From the NCBI RefSeq assembly GCF_020497125.1, contig NC_059084.1, positions 11,931,501 through 11,995,500 on the forward strand: a stretch of DNA of 64,000 nucleotides, read 5' to 3'. Below the pieces are notes generated by a model. The model worked only from the letters and a program-made list of their open reading frames with translations. It did not search any database and was not told the DNA's origin. Each line of letters opens with the position of its first letter. Positions within the stretch are counted from its first letter, which is position 1. A program made the translations under genes and the position numbers. Below are positions 38,901-48,009 of the stretch, piece after piece. This DNA comes from Mauremys mutica (taxonomy: Eukaryota > Chordata > Testudines > Geoemydidae).

Positions 38901-40509
38901 AATTACCTCCCATTTTGCAACTAAGGCTTCTTCAAACAGAGAGAGCTGAGAACTCACCAGTTTGAATACTCCTTGGTTTTGCTCCCAGATATGCCAGGTT
39001 CACATTTGCTTTTCTGCCATCAATGATGGGGTTGGGATCTTTGCACGCTCTCTCAGCTGCAGCTCTATCTGCCATGGTCACCTGGAGTTAAGTACAACCT
39101 GTTTTGTAGCAATGGTTCTCCACAAAACCTACACCGAGTGGGGGCTTGATGAAGTTTCGTGAGGAGTTAAATTTGCTTTCTTGAAATCTCAGTTTGTGGG
39201 GGTGGGAGAAGACTCAGAGGGACAAGAATGGGTCCTGTGCACTGGGTTGAAAACAGAAAGCACCAACAAGTTTCTCTCCTGGTGATCTGCCAGCAATTTT
39301 TTTTCCACTCTAGCACACACAAGTTGGTAGAGTAACTTAACCCCTCCCCCCCCAACACTCCCTAAAGCAGAGGCTGCTCAAGGAAACTTGAAGCAAAGGA
39401 CACACTCATGAATCATACGGAAGATGCAGAAATTGAGGGCTGCACAGAATGTGCTTCACTGAAGCGCTCTAAAGAAACAAGCCAGCAACGCGTGGGGGAA
39501 GGGGTGTTGAAATGAACTACAGAACAGCCAGCACCGGAGGTTCTTATCCCAATGCTCTCAATCAAGGGCCTTTGTCTTGGGCCGGGGGGGGGGGGGGAGA
39601 GTTATTCCCTGCCTCACCCCCTCACCCCAGCTCTCCTGCGTTCAGCAGTCTGTCCTGCAGGAAGAAAAATAGATCTGAAGAAGTAGGAAACAACTTTCTA
39701 GCAGAGGGTGGCTCTGTACAGAAGAGACCTCCAAACCACCCAGCCCTGTGTACCCCCCAAGCTAGCCAGCTGGTGCAAGAGCAGAGCAAAGCAATGAAGG
39801 GGGAGGCCTTGCCCATGGAGAGCGTGGGGGGATACAGAGGGATTCTCCCCTGCGTTAGAGAGAATCCGGGGGAAGAAAGGGCAGCAAGGAACCACTCTTG
39901 ACAACTAGAGGAGGCTAATGGGATACAGTGGGGAGGGGAGGACGGTGTTTCGCTGGGGTAGGGGCTCTCTTCCCTGGGACGGGGGGGACCTCAGGCTCAC
40001 AGGCTCTTTACCCGATACAAAAGCAAGTTACTATCACAACCACCCCAGCTTCAGAGACCGGGCTCCTCTGGGACATGCCTGAGCTGGGCTACCAGGACTA
40101 GGGTGACCAGACGGCCCGATTTTATGGGGACAATCGGGATTTGGGGGTATTTTTCTCATATAGGTGCCTATTACCCCCACCCCCTGTCCTGATTTTTCAC
40201 ATTTGCTGTCTGGTCACCCTAGCCAGGGCCAACTCGAGGAAGCGAACAGGGCACCAGCCCCGGCTACCGCCCGCCTTTCACTCCGCGCCCATCACCGCGG
40301 CACCTGCCTGGGCGGGGATTGGGGGGGGTCGTCGCACTTACAAAACCATATCCCCGGGATTTGCCCGTCTGCCGGTCGGTGATCACCACCGCTTCCTCGA
40401 TGTCCCCGAACACCTCGAAGTACTTCCTCAGGGAGGAGTCGGTGGTGTGGTAGGGCAGCCCCCCGACGAAGATCTTGGTGAAGGTAGTGTCCTTCTGCAC
40501 GGTGTGCAT
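23621..40509 (-). CDS. RBM38: RBM38 (RNPC1), RRM RNA-binding protein, four coding exons
   Basis: The coding sequence is complement(join(23621..23921, 38536..38590, 38958..39081, 40342..40509)), 648 nt giving 215 residues. All junctions are GT-AG and in phase (0, 1, 2). One RRM occupies about residues 11-88, with RNP2 IFVGGL at 13-18 and RNP1 RGYGFVTM at 52-59. The tail is rich in Y, P, Q and A and ends QLQPDRMQ. The family members bind AU/U-rich elements in mRNAs such as p21 and p53, and act in cell-cycle and differentiation control. RBM38 is preferred over its paralogue RBM24 because of RSIQTG after the RRM (RBM24 has an RIMQPG-type sequence), SFVGY-like FVGYGY and [15 protein letters not shown]. 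The ATG at 40509 has G at -3; no in-frame ATG lies upstream before a stop near 40593, so the longer human N-terminus is absent or non-ATG. The gene looks intact. Confidence 0.96.
24210..25262 (+). mobile_element. Decayed L2-like LINE (RT remnant and 3' tail)
   Basis: Around 24395-24530 one frame reads [11 protein letters not shown] and then [11 protein letters not shown], recognisable as a reverse transcriptase PQGSxLGPLL and YADDTQ pair with the catalytic YADD changed to YAGD. C/T-rich sequence follows. The end (25185-25260) has GCAAGCTCTAAGGAGTAAGG and CACAGCACCAGGCACAATGG, as in L2/L3-type tails. It lies antisense in RBM38 intron 3 and has no coding ability left. Confidence 0.65.
26775..26880. 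repeat. Repeat with CTTAGGAGCCTAAG palindromes
   Basis: GACTTAGGAGCATAAGTCC and AACTTAGGAGCCTAAGTG recur within about 60 bases, separated by a TTTTCCAAAGTCTCC spacer. It resembles an old amniote hairpin repeat and lies in RBM38 intron 3. Confidence 0.5.
27500..27664 (-). mobile_element. Turtle-type tRNA-derived SINE with CR1-like tail
   Basis: Read on the minus strand it opens GGGGATAGCTCAGTGGTTTG (A box) and carries GTTGTGAGTTCAATCC (B box). It then passes into a CR1-like body (GGTTGGAAGCGACC in plus orientation) ending at an AGAATAT tail. A tRNA head with a CR1-like 3' end is the design of the tortoise (Cry I) SINEs. It lies in RBM38 intron 3, same strand as the gene. Confidence 0.85.
31725..31860 (-). 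repeat. L2/L3-type LINE tail fragment
   Basis: CACTAGGTGCTGTATGTAAA, GGACAGTCCCTGCTTTAAGA and GTTTACAGCTTTAAAGAC form the reverse complement of an L2/L3 tail. It lies in RBM38 intron 3. Confidence 0.55.
33789..33861 (+). pseudogene. tRNA-Val(CAC) relic
   Basis: A 73-base cloverleaf sequence with a perfect 7-bp acceptor stem (GTTTCTG with CAGAAAC), A box TAGTGTAGTGG, anticodon loop CTCACAC (anticodon CAC) and discriminator A. The T arm reads CCCAG-TTTGAAA-CCAGG in place of the expected CCCGG-TTCGAAA-CCGGG, so two stem pairs and the B box are damaged, each change sitting at a former CpG. No TTTT terminator follows. It lies in RBM38 intron 3, antisense to it. A functional gene is unlikely. Confidence 0.85.
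35735..35906. mobile_element. Short hAT-type MITE, 172 bp, perfect duplication
   Basis: The ends are CACTGCTTCTCAAGC and the inverse TTTGAGAAGCACTG. CCCTAGCC occurs on both sides (35727-35734 and 35907-35914). It lies in RBM38 intron 3. Confidence 0.9.
38536..38590 (-). CDS. RBM38: RBM38 coding exon 3 (55 nt)
   Basis: A short exon encoding [19 protein letters not shown] across its junctions. The acceptor TTTTTCAG ends at 38591 and the donor GTAAGT starts at 38535. It enters with one base of the codon already used and leaves with two, exactly fitting exons 2 and 4. The GVQQLHP core is shared by RBM24 and RBM38. Confidence 0.95.
38591..38957 (-). other. RBM38 intron 2 with compound microsatellite
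   Basis: A 367-base intron. It contains a (GT)10 run followed by GA-rich repeats at 38681-38720 and a short CA run near 38776-38787. Nothing else is recognised. Confidence 0.8.
38681..38720. repeat. (GT)n(GA)n compound microsatellite
   Basis: Ten GT units at 38681-38700 run directly into GA-rich repeats to 38720. It sits in RBM38 intron 2, about 90 bases from exon 3. Confidence 0.95.
38958..39081 (-). CDS. RBM38: RBM38 coding exon 2 (RRM second half)
   Basis: The acceptor CTCCAG ends at 39082 and the donor GTGAGT starts at 38957. The 124 nt encode residues 57-97 plus one base, beginning [18 protein letters not shown] and ending [12 protein letters not shown]. This is the most conserved exon of the RBM24/RBM38 family. 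The SIQTG ending is of RBM38 type. Confidence 0.97.
40071..40090. promoter_or_regulatory. Candidate p53-family response element in RBM38 intron 1
   Basis: Two decamers abut with no spacer: GGACATGCCT fits RRRCWWGYYY in all ten places, and GAGCTGGGCT fits eight of ten. The site is about 250 bases inside intron 1. RBM38 is an established p53 target, so position and match are suggestive. Function is inferred. Confidence 0.4.
40099..40221. mobile_element. hAT-type MITE (TAGGGTGACCAGA family) in RBM38 intron 1
   Basis: The same ends as 6570-6693. The flanks ACCAGGAC and GCCAGGGC agree in six of eight. It begins nine bases beyond the candidate p53 site and lies about 120 bases from exon 1. Confidence 0.9.
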
Positions 40510-41000
40510 GGCGCTGCGGGCGCGGGGCGGCGGCCGCTGCAAAAAGCATCCAAAGTGCCACGGGCGGCCGGAAGCAAACGCCTCAGGGGCTCAGAAGCGG
40601 CGTGAGACGCCCTGGGCCGGGGTCATCCTCCGCCTCACCACAGGCAGCTGGGGGCAGAGCGAGGCGGGGCCGCCCCCACGCAGCAGCAGCAGGCGGCGGC
40701 AGCTGTCGCTTTGTCCCCCATGCACCGGGAACCGCTGCCTGCGAAGAGCCCTGGCTCCAGCCCCGCCTGTGCAATGACCTCCCGCCGGGTGCCGGGGAAC
40801 AGAGGCGGCCGCTGCCTGCCTGCCGCCGCGCCGGGCTTTGTACCATCCTCTCCCTCCGCCCTTCCACCCTCCCCCGCCGGGCTCCGGCCCCGCCTCCCCA
40901 CGGGAGACAAACCCCGGAGGCGCAAAGGCTCCCGGGGCTTGTAGTTCCCACCCGCGGCGGGGAGCAGGGGCTGCCATGAAGCAGCCGCCGCTGAAATAAC
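40240..41000. promoter_or_regulatory. CpG island at the RBM38 5' end
   Basis: This is the densest CpG stretch of the window and covers RBM38 exon 1, the start of intron 1 and about 500 bases upstream. It fits a TATA-less CpG-island promoter firing toward lower coordinates. No transcription start can be placed from sequence alone. Long open frames on both strands here are by-products of high GC. Confidence 0.8.
40342..40509 (-). CDS. RBM38: RBM38 coding exon 1 (RRM first half)
   Basis: This exon encodes residues 1-56, starting [10 protein letters not shown] and ending SRGYGF. The donor GTAAGT reads at 40341-40336 on the minus strand. RNP2 (IFVGGL) lies at residues 13-18. The intron cuts inside RNP1, between F56 and V57. 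The exon sits in the CpG island. A TTG 11 codons upstream is the only near-cognate alternative start seen nearby. Confidence 0.97.
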
Positions 41001-41079
41001 AACGCGAGGCAGGAGCAAACCCCACATTAACAAAGGCCACCGAACATCTCAGCGCGGGAGGGACACATCTGTCTCCATC

Positions 41080-41195
41080 AGGGTGGCCAGACAGCAAGTG
41101 TGAAAAATCCGGACAGGGGATGTGGGTAATGCCCATATAAGACAAAGCCCCAAATATAGGGACTGTCCCTATAAAATCGAGACATCTGGCCACCT
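41080..41195. mobile_element. MITE copy (TAGGGTGACCAGA family), worn
   Basis: AGGGTGGCCAGACAGCAAGT, TGAAAAATCCGGACAGGG and TAAAATCGAGACATCTGG mirror the 6570 copy with ends changed to GGTGGCC. It sits just upstream of the RBM38 CpG island. Confidence 0.8.
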
Positions 41196-41383
41196 CCCAT
41201 CCCCTCCATTTTACACACGCATCAGATGATGCATCATTTTGTCTAAACACGTTTTGCAAAAGCTAGGTAATAATTGATTGCCTAGAGCTGGAGCTGGAGA
41301 GAGATGGGGAGAAACTGGGAAATACTTATTTTTCCACATCTTTGGATTTCGGCTAAATTTGCTTGTTTAGATGAGAGAGAGAC

Positions 41384-41432
41384 TGTGTGTGTGTGTGTGT
41401 GAGAGAGAGAGATGAGAGAGACTTTGTGTGTG
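41384..41432. repeat. (GT)n(GA)n compound microsatellite
   Basis: A GT run at 41384-41400 is followed by GA repeats and a further TTTGTGTGTG. It has the same build as the one in RBM38 intron 2. Confidence 0.9.
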
Positions 41433-41474
41433 ACACAGCCAAAAAGGCAAATAAAAAAGGGTAACCCTGTAATT

Positions 41475-41935
41475 GTTATTGTTAATATTTATATTATGGT
41501 GGTACCCAAATGCCCCATTTGGGCTTGAGGCCCCACTGTCCTGGGTACTGTACAAATACAGCAGTATTTCTCAAACTGGGGTCGCCGCTTGTGTAGGGAA
41601 AGCCCCTGGTGGGCTGGGCAGTTTGTTTACCTGCCCCGTCTGCAGGTCCAGCCGATTACGGCTCCCACTGGCCGCGGTTTGCTGCTCCGGGGCAATGGGG
41701 GCTGCTGGAAGCGGCGCGTGAAGAGGGACATACTAGCCGCCGCGTCCAGCAGTTCCCATTGGCCTGCAGCCGTGATTGGCCGAACCTTAGGACGAGGGAG
41801 GTAAACAAACCGGCCTGGCCCGCCAAGGGCTTTCCCTACACAAGCGGCAACCCCAGTTTGAGAAACACTGAAATACAGAAAGGAAACAATCCCTGCTTGG
41901 AAGGGTTTACAGTCTAACCAGACAATGGATACAGG
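41475..41935 (-). repeat. L2/L3-type LINE tail, split by a hAT MITE
   Basis: Left part 41475-41561 (CCCACTGTCCTGGGTACTGT then ACAAATACAG) and right part 41871-41935 (AAATACAGAAAGGAAACAAT, CCCTGCTTGGAAGGGTTTAC, AGTCTAA) form one continuous old repeat once the MITE at 41562-41870 and one copy of its 8-base duplication are taken out. Confidence 0.7.
41562..41870. mobile_element. hAT-type MITE, 309 bp, perfect 8-bp duplication
   Basis: The termini are CAGTATTTCTCAAACTGGGG and its inverse ending GAGAAACACTG. Both sides carry AAATACAG (41554-41561 and 41871-41878). The inside is a long imperfect palindrome with CCGCTTGTGTAGGGAAAGCC at both ends. Ends and 8-bp duplication mark the hAT superfamily (Charlie-like termini). 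It has no coding capacity. Confidence 0.93.
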
Positions 41936-42330
41936 ATGGGATACAACATACAAGTAAATAAACCCTTTCTGGCTTTCCAATTGCGAAGTCTACCTTCTTT
42001 CCTGGTTAATGCCATGCACTGGCTCTATATCTCACAATATCTCTGTAGCTAGGGATGTCTCCACTCCTCCAGCTAGAACTGCCTATGTAAGTGCAAGGGG
42101 AATATATATTTTCATGCACTGAAAAAGCCAAATAAATGGACAGTTCTCTGCATCTGTTAATTTTTCTAATCTATGTCTAGATTGAGGTTTCCCTGGGAAT
42201 CTAATGCATACATGGTTAGGGGTCTAGTACTCTTTATATGTACCTTGGTACTTGAGTCTGGAGGCGCCTCCTGGAAGAGTTTTTAAAATTCCCACGAAAA
42301 TCTCCCAAACGCCTGCTTTCTTTTTGATGT

Positions 42331-42350
42331 AGACTACAAGTCCCAGCAGC
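42331..42350. promoter_or_regulatory. ZNF143-like ACTACAA motif
   Basis: AGACTACAAGTCCCAGCAGC resembles the Staf/ZNF143 site ACTACAATTCCCAGMATGC. A second ACTACAAGCCCCG (minus strand) lies at about 40930-40945 in the CpG island. Only motif evidence. Confidence 0.3.
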
Positions 42351-43469
42351 CTCAGCGGGAGCCTTCTGCTGGGTGAAAGCTGCATGCAAATCGGCAGCAG
42401 GAGGACAGAGGCAAGCTGAATAGGGTGGAGTGAGAGAAGGAGCGGGCAGCACTGAATTTGAGAAGGAAACATACCTTTGTAAAGCAAATGTTTATGCCCA
42501 GGAGCCCGCCAGTAATAGCCGCTTAAAACGAGGTGTTTTTTTTTTTTTTTTTGCAGCAATCGTGACTGCAAATATTTAATCACTGGCACATTTTCAGACA
42601 CTCAGATAAATTCATCAAAGGGCTTGCGTGCCGTGCCTGGCTGGCTCACTTTGTGCTTTGGGGCTGCACGAGACCACAAAGGGGTGCTAGAAGGAGAAGG
42701 CTGGGACAACTTGTTCTCTTTTATCACGTAGTACAAGGGGCAGACCTAAGGTTTTAGCTCAAACACTGGAAAAAATAAATATAGAGTTGAGGAGCTCGGT
42801 GCATTTATCAACCCCATTTCTAAACTGGCTGTTCTACATTTCACCTGTACAATTGGTGCATGAATGAACAGATGTTTGTGCAAAGCAGGCATTTGAGCAT
42901 GAAAACACAGAGTGCGCACATTAGGCACATGCACGTGTTTTCTGGGTACAGTTTAGGCACCCTGTATCTGAGTCTGAATGCTTCCTGTACCATCAGCTGT
43001 CACCTAGGGCACAAATGAGGCTCCACCATCCCTGTCTATCTTGGGTGGTTCTTTGCCTGTTCTTAAATCCCATAGGTTTTCCCTCTCTGAGTACTGTATG
43101 ACAAAGGGATTCTTTTAGTTGGCACATTTTTTGTGTGCCCTATAACTAAGGACAATTTAGGCAACACCACACAGGAGACTGAGAGCCCACTCCTCTGGTG
43201 AGATTCAAGGTCTATCCAGAGATGGATTAGATGGTGAGGAAATCTGTTCTGCCTCCCTACTCAGGGATGCACTAAATGAGCCATTAGCAGTTCCTCCTCA
43301 GCTCACACCCTTCTGGTTATGCCCTCAATCTTTTGTTTTTCAGATAAGCGATTTGACATGTCTGTTTTAATGTATTGCTATTTTGTAAGGAGCACCTTCA
43401 ATGTACATGAACACAGAGGAATACATCGGTGCTACACTGCCCCAAGGACTGTGGTTACACTGCCATTTG

Positions 43470-43611
43470 TCTTAAAATCTCCCACAGCTGTAATTCCTCC
43501 TGTGCAGCACTGCAGATGACACAGCAGTTAAAACACTGGCAGCTGATCTACACCAGCACTTTCTCCTCTGCTACCACAAATGGAGCTGCAAAGGTGGGAG
43601 ATTTTAAAAGA
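43470..43611. repeat. Inverted repeat (probable MITE core)
   Basis: TCTTAAAATCTCCCAC (43470-43485) is mirrored by GTGGGAGATTTTAAAAGA (43594-43611). Bits of the CTACAC-type MITE wording lie around it, but no clear ends are seen. Confidence 0.5.
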
Positions 43612-44238
43612 AAAGCCAGAGCAGACAAGGTCAGGTATGTACAGTCTGACTTAGACAAACAGTACACCATCTACATTAGGGCTGTTTCTCAAAGCAGGAC
43701 AGACCGACAATTTTCTTTCATTGGTGAGTTATTGTTAAAAGGCTTTGTCGGAAAAGTCTGTTTTAAGTGGGGGTTGACTTGAAGGGAAGATGATGCTAGT
43801 CCTACTCTTCCACGTTCCGCCCACAAAATAAACTCCACCCACATAAGTTGCCAAAATGAGAGTGTTCACAGTAGATTGTGCAGATGTTTAAAATATGATA
43901 ATATGAGTTCTCTGAGCTCCATTGGACTCCTTGAGGTTGGCTCTCCTTGGGTGGGACATTGGACATGCCCCTGGGCTTTGCTAGGCTCCTTTAGCTTGCT
44001 CCTTCATGATGGCAGAAAAGTAAGTGATGTTATCTCCCAAACACGAGCCACTTGTGGAACCAAAAGAAGACATTGTACAGTGCTGTGAATCTCCCTCTGC
44101 TTTCTTACATCAGCAATGACATAGTTAACAGTATTTACATTATCATCACTAGGCATCTGAGTTGACACTTCACACAGATGAATGGAGCAGTTCAAACCTC
44201 TTAGAGATAATGTTCCAGGCTCTGTGCAGACTCACATA

Positions 44239-44498
44239 GGGTATGGCTACCCAGCAGATAAGATGTGTAATTCCCCATACACCAGCTAATTCTGCTCAGG
44301 CTAGCACCTAAAAATAGCAGTGTGGCCTGACAGCTCTGCCTAGCTTCCCTGCCCAACCGCACAGGTATGTACTTGGGTGGCTAGCCCAAGCCATTGCCTG
44401 TGCTGTCCATGGCCATGGTGCTATTTTTAGGTTGCTAGCACATATATGTCTGCCTACGTGGGACTTTACACCTCCAAGCTGCTGTGTAGACATAACCA
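44239..44498. mobile_element. MITE, GGGTATGTCTACACTGC family
   Basis: GGGTATGGCTACCCAGCAG at left and GCTGCTGTGTAGACATAACC at right. Internal arms CTAAAAATAGCAGTGTGG and GGTGCTATTTTTAGG are inverted copies. Confidence 0.8.
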
Positions 44499-47485
44499 TA
44501 GCCATCTCTGCATCTCTTAGACCCGGCTCACAGTTCTGAAATTTTCATCACAACCATGACAAACTAGAGACTGTGTTGTTGCTGCTCTTTTGAAATGAAA
44601 ACTGACTGTGTGAAAAACAAGCCAGGAATTTCAGTGAGCTGTCAGTTTGCCATATTATTGCATACCAGCTGAACCCCAGCTCTGCTTTTAACAAAGAATT
44701 GAAAGAACAGAAAGTGGGCACTAAACATAGCTATTGTTGCAAATCCAGTACTGTTTCGTCAATTAGATTCTTTTCCAAAATGTTACTTTCCTCCAGTGCA
44801 CATGGTCTCATTCTAGATAGTACTTAAAAGTTAAATGAAGTAATTTGACATGAAAAATCTATATCTGATTTTTTCCTATTATCATGGTGAAACATAAGTA
44901 GAAGGACTGGCAACACAGGACAAGCCATATGGCCATTTTACTTTGATTTAGTGTTTTATACCCACAAATCTTCCCAAACATGTTCTTGACACTGGTATGA
45001 TAGTTCTTCAGCCATCCTCTTTTGGGAATCTGTCCTGCTGCTTACTTGATCATATTGCTAAGAGCTCGTGGAAGTAAACCAAGCAAACAGAATTTACCTT
45101 CTGTGTGTATGGCTGGGAAGGAGAGGGTTCTGTACCAGGGCCCATTACAAGAGGTAGAAGTCTGTCCACAATAAAATAACTCTTTTTGGTGTGTCTTGCC
45201 TTTGTAGGATGAACACTCGGGAAAAACAGATTTGGACTAGAGTTTTCTAAAGATATTTTTCTTTTATAAAAGCCCCCAAATAAAAAGCCGGTTGTTTTAA
45301 GGCAAAACATTTTTTTGATTCTGAACTCCACAGTTGTCCATTTATATATTTTGTTGCATTGATTCTATTTGCTCTACACATCCTAGACTTCATGAATGAT
45401 TAAGGAGGGAGCGGTCCACCTTCCTGTTTCTCAAAGTGTCATATTCCCCTTCAAGGCCACATTGACTACAGTGAGGCAGGATCAGGCCCCATGTTAATAG
45501 TGCTGGCTGAGTATCTCCCAGCATAACTGCATGAATGAGACGCTCATGCCACTTTGCAATAAAGAGAGTTAATGTTTGAAAAATTGTATGTTTGATGTAA
45601 TCTTGTGTTTTGTTTTGTGACATACATGTGTTGGTGGAGTCACGAGCCATTGCTGACCTTCCACAATGTATAGTGCAGACAGCCTCTGGATGGTCACACA
45701 TTTTCCCTGCCATATGACCAATTCTTTGTATTCCTAGGCCTGGAGTCTTCATGATCATTGATTCGTACCACTTAGTTACACCTACCTTATTTCTGCCATT
45801 AGAGATGTGTGGGGCCCTTCTTGGATTACTAACGGATAATTACAAAACTCATTGATTTCACTTACCCTCCATCCCTAGTTCTTCATACTGCTCCAATTGA
45901 TGGCAATAGCAAATCTCCACTTCATCTAAGTTGTTCAGGATCAGGCTCATAACAGATTCCCTGCTCCTGCACAAGAACAGATGGCTAATACTTCTACCCT
46001 CTTTTGAGAGCTAAACAAATGCTTACCCATGTCAGCCAGCAGGAAATATGTGTAGAGAACAATATCACCTGCTTTCTCCACTGAGCGCAAACACAGCAGC
46101 TCTATGACATGTCTGAACTCCAGTTCCTCTTTCTCCTTGCAGGCAGGCAGGCTGCACCAGTAGAGTACTTCCAGAACGGGAGAAAAATTATGGTTAGCCT
46201 CTGTTTACTTTGACTTCCCAGTTACTTGGCAAAAGCAGGCTCAGCTGCTGGTGTGACCTGGCTGAGCCACATCCCAGAACACAGGACTGTAGTAAGAGAA
46301 CTGTGTTACCCCATAATGTAGGTGTTACGACCATAGCCAAAAGAGCCCTGATTACCAGTGATCATATCAGAGAGAGAATGAGTAAATATGGTGAAAATAA
46401 AGTGGGTGAGGCTACCTTTATGGGAGTTGAGAATGAGGAAGACAGACTAGTCAGAGCCCATTAGAGTGACTGGACTTCCTCCCAGTTCTAGGGCTGCTGA
46501 GGAAGAACCCCCCTGTGAGCTTTTCCGAGCAATTCCCCATCTCTCTCTGGTTTTTCCTTGGGAGAGGACTGTGAAGCATGTGCATACCATGAGTCTGATC
46601 CAACGGCCATTGAATGCCCTCATTTCAGTGGGCTTTGGATCAGACCCCATCACAGGAAACTGATTATTACTATTTTTAAAACTGAGTAGAGCTACTGTGG
46701 CGCTTTGACCTATTTCAGTTAATGCTGCTGCTTTCTGCCAGGCTCTAAGGGCTTTGCACTTGAATTTGCTATGGAGACCTTGCTTCTTGGTTACTGCAGC
46801 AACCTTGAATGGGACATCTCTTTTGGACGCTCTGTGGTTAAGTTAGTTATCCGAAGAACAAGAAATATACTGTGGGAATTGTTCAGCTTGTTAGTTTTAC
46901 TAATGCTTAATCTGGATGCTGGCCACTGTCCAGGCTGAGAGTGGCAGGAGGGTTGAGACATCCTGGGGGGAAGTTGCACTGAGTCACATTTGGTTTGCTT
47001 TGTAGGAGGAAATACACTCTCCAGCCCTTTCTCTTTCTCTTAGTTTTTTAGCTTTGGTGGCCTGAATGCATGGTGACCTTTGCTCATCTCTGTGCAGCTG
47101 CTACAACAGACCTGCTGTTATAATCCTTTGTGGGTCACTTTTAATGAAACATTCAAGCAGAGGACCTCTCCCTTGCCCAGGTGTATTGCTTCAGTTGGAG
47201 TCTTTTGATGGGAACAGCTTAATCTTCTAAGTTATTTCAGAATTGGGAATTCGCAACAGACATTGCACAGTGCTTTGAAAATAGGTATTAGGCCAGATTC
47301 TGTATTCTCCAACACACTCATCTCCACGGACTTAATTTGATGCCTTCGATGGAATGTCAGTTGGCAGCAGAATGTGACTCTTAGGCCATTGATAACACTA
47401 GGAAAAGAGGCCATGGTTGATGCTGTTAGGTAAGCTCTCCACTAGAGTCTATCATGACCAGCTATTTATTTAAATTATATTAATT
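44499..47485. other. Spacer between RBM38 and the SPEM-like gene, part 2
   Basis: Only the 57-base hairpin repeat at 46592 is recognised. Open frames up to 122 codons lack support. Confidence 0.5.
46592..46648. repeat. Palindromic TCTGATCCAAAGCC repeat
   Basis: AGTCTGATCCAACGGCCATT faces AGTGGGCTTTGGATCAGACC, a 57-base hairpin related to the copy at 132-197. A half copy is at 37068-37108 (GGGCCTGATCCAAAGCCGAC). Confidence 0.65.
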
Positions 47486-47527
47486 ATTATTATTATTTCC
47501 ACTGTGCTAACAAGCAGGATCCCCAGT

Positions 47528-47720
47528 CATAGATTCCAGAGCCAGAAGGGACCATTGTGATACAGGTAAGACTAGATGATAACACAGGCCAGGAAACTTC
47601 CCCAAAATAATTCCTAGCACAGCTTATCTTTTAGAAAAACATCCAATCTTGATTTTAAAATGGTTAGTGATGGAGAATCCACCACGATCCTTGGTAAATT
47701 GTTCTGATGGTTAATTAATG
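47528..47720 (-). mobile_element. CR1 LINE 3' fragment
   Basis: Contains CATAGATTCCAGAGCCAGAA, GGGACCATTGTGAT, ACTAGATGATAAC and a TGATGGTTAATTAA end. This is the same CR1 branch as 6895-7200, in the same orientation. Confidence 0.75.
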
Positions 47721-47871
47721 TCCTGGGTAATGTTCTAGGTGCTGTGCAAACACAGAACAATGAGCATATAGTTTAATAGCTGTCTACACTATGGGCAAAG
47801 TCTTGGTAGTTGATGTGCTAGGCAGCATAGTGCCAATCACAATCTCTTCCTACCATAGCTAAGGCCTCGCA

Positions 47872-47980
47872 GGGTATGTCTACACTGCTACTGGGAGTGT
47901 GCCTCCCAGCTTGGGTAGACAGACATGAGCTAGCTCCGCTCCAGCTCGCACACTAATAATAGCAGTGTGGATGGGTCATA
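47872..47980. mobile_element. MITE fragment, GGGTATGTCTACACTGC family
   Basis: GGGTATGTCTACACTGCTAC opens the copy and AATAATAGCAGTGTGGATGG follows. The right end is missing. Confidence 0.65.
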
Positions 47981-48009
47981 GAGGACCACAAGCTAACTAT
48001 ACAACAGTG

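Larger units (their letters stand above)
41936..44238. other. Spacer between RBM38 and the SPEM-like gene, part 1
   Basis: No coding sequence recognised. It holds a T-run at 42538-42553, an ACTACAA motif and the inverted repeat at 43470-43611. Confidence 0.5.

Noticed and set aside
23621..40509. RBM24 as the identity of the RRM gene
   Set aside because: The RRM alone fits both, but RSIQTG, FVGYGY and the ending QLQPDRMQ without polyalanine runs fit RBM38.
40141..40605. 154-codon open frame on the plus strand
   Set aside because: Antisense shadow of RBM38 exon 1 and a MITE.
40591..41259. 222-codon open frame on the minus strand upstream of RBM38
   Set aside because: Runs through the CpG island and a MITE, with no known motif; R/G/P/A-rich as expected of GC-rich non-coding DNA. 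It is not in frame with RBM38 exon 1.
42224..42601. 125-codon open frame on the minus strand
   Set aside because: No motif, no splice context, and it includes a lysine run from a T-tract.
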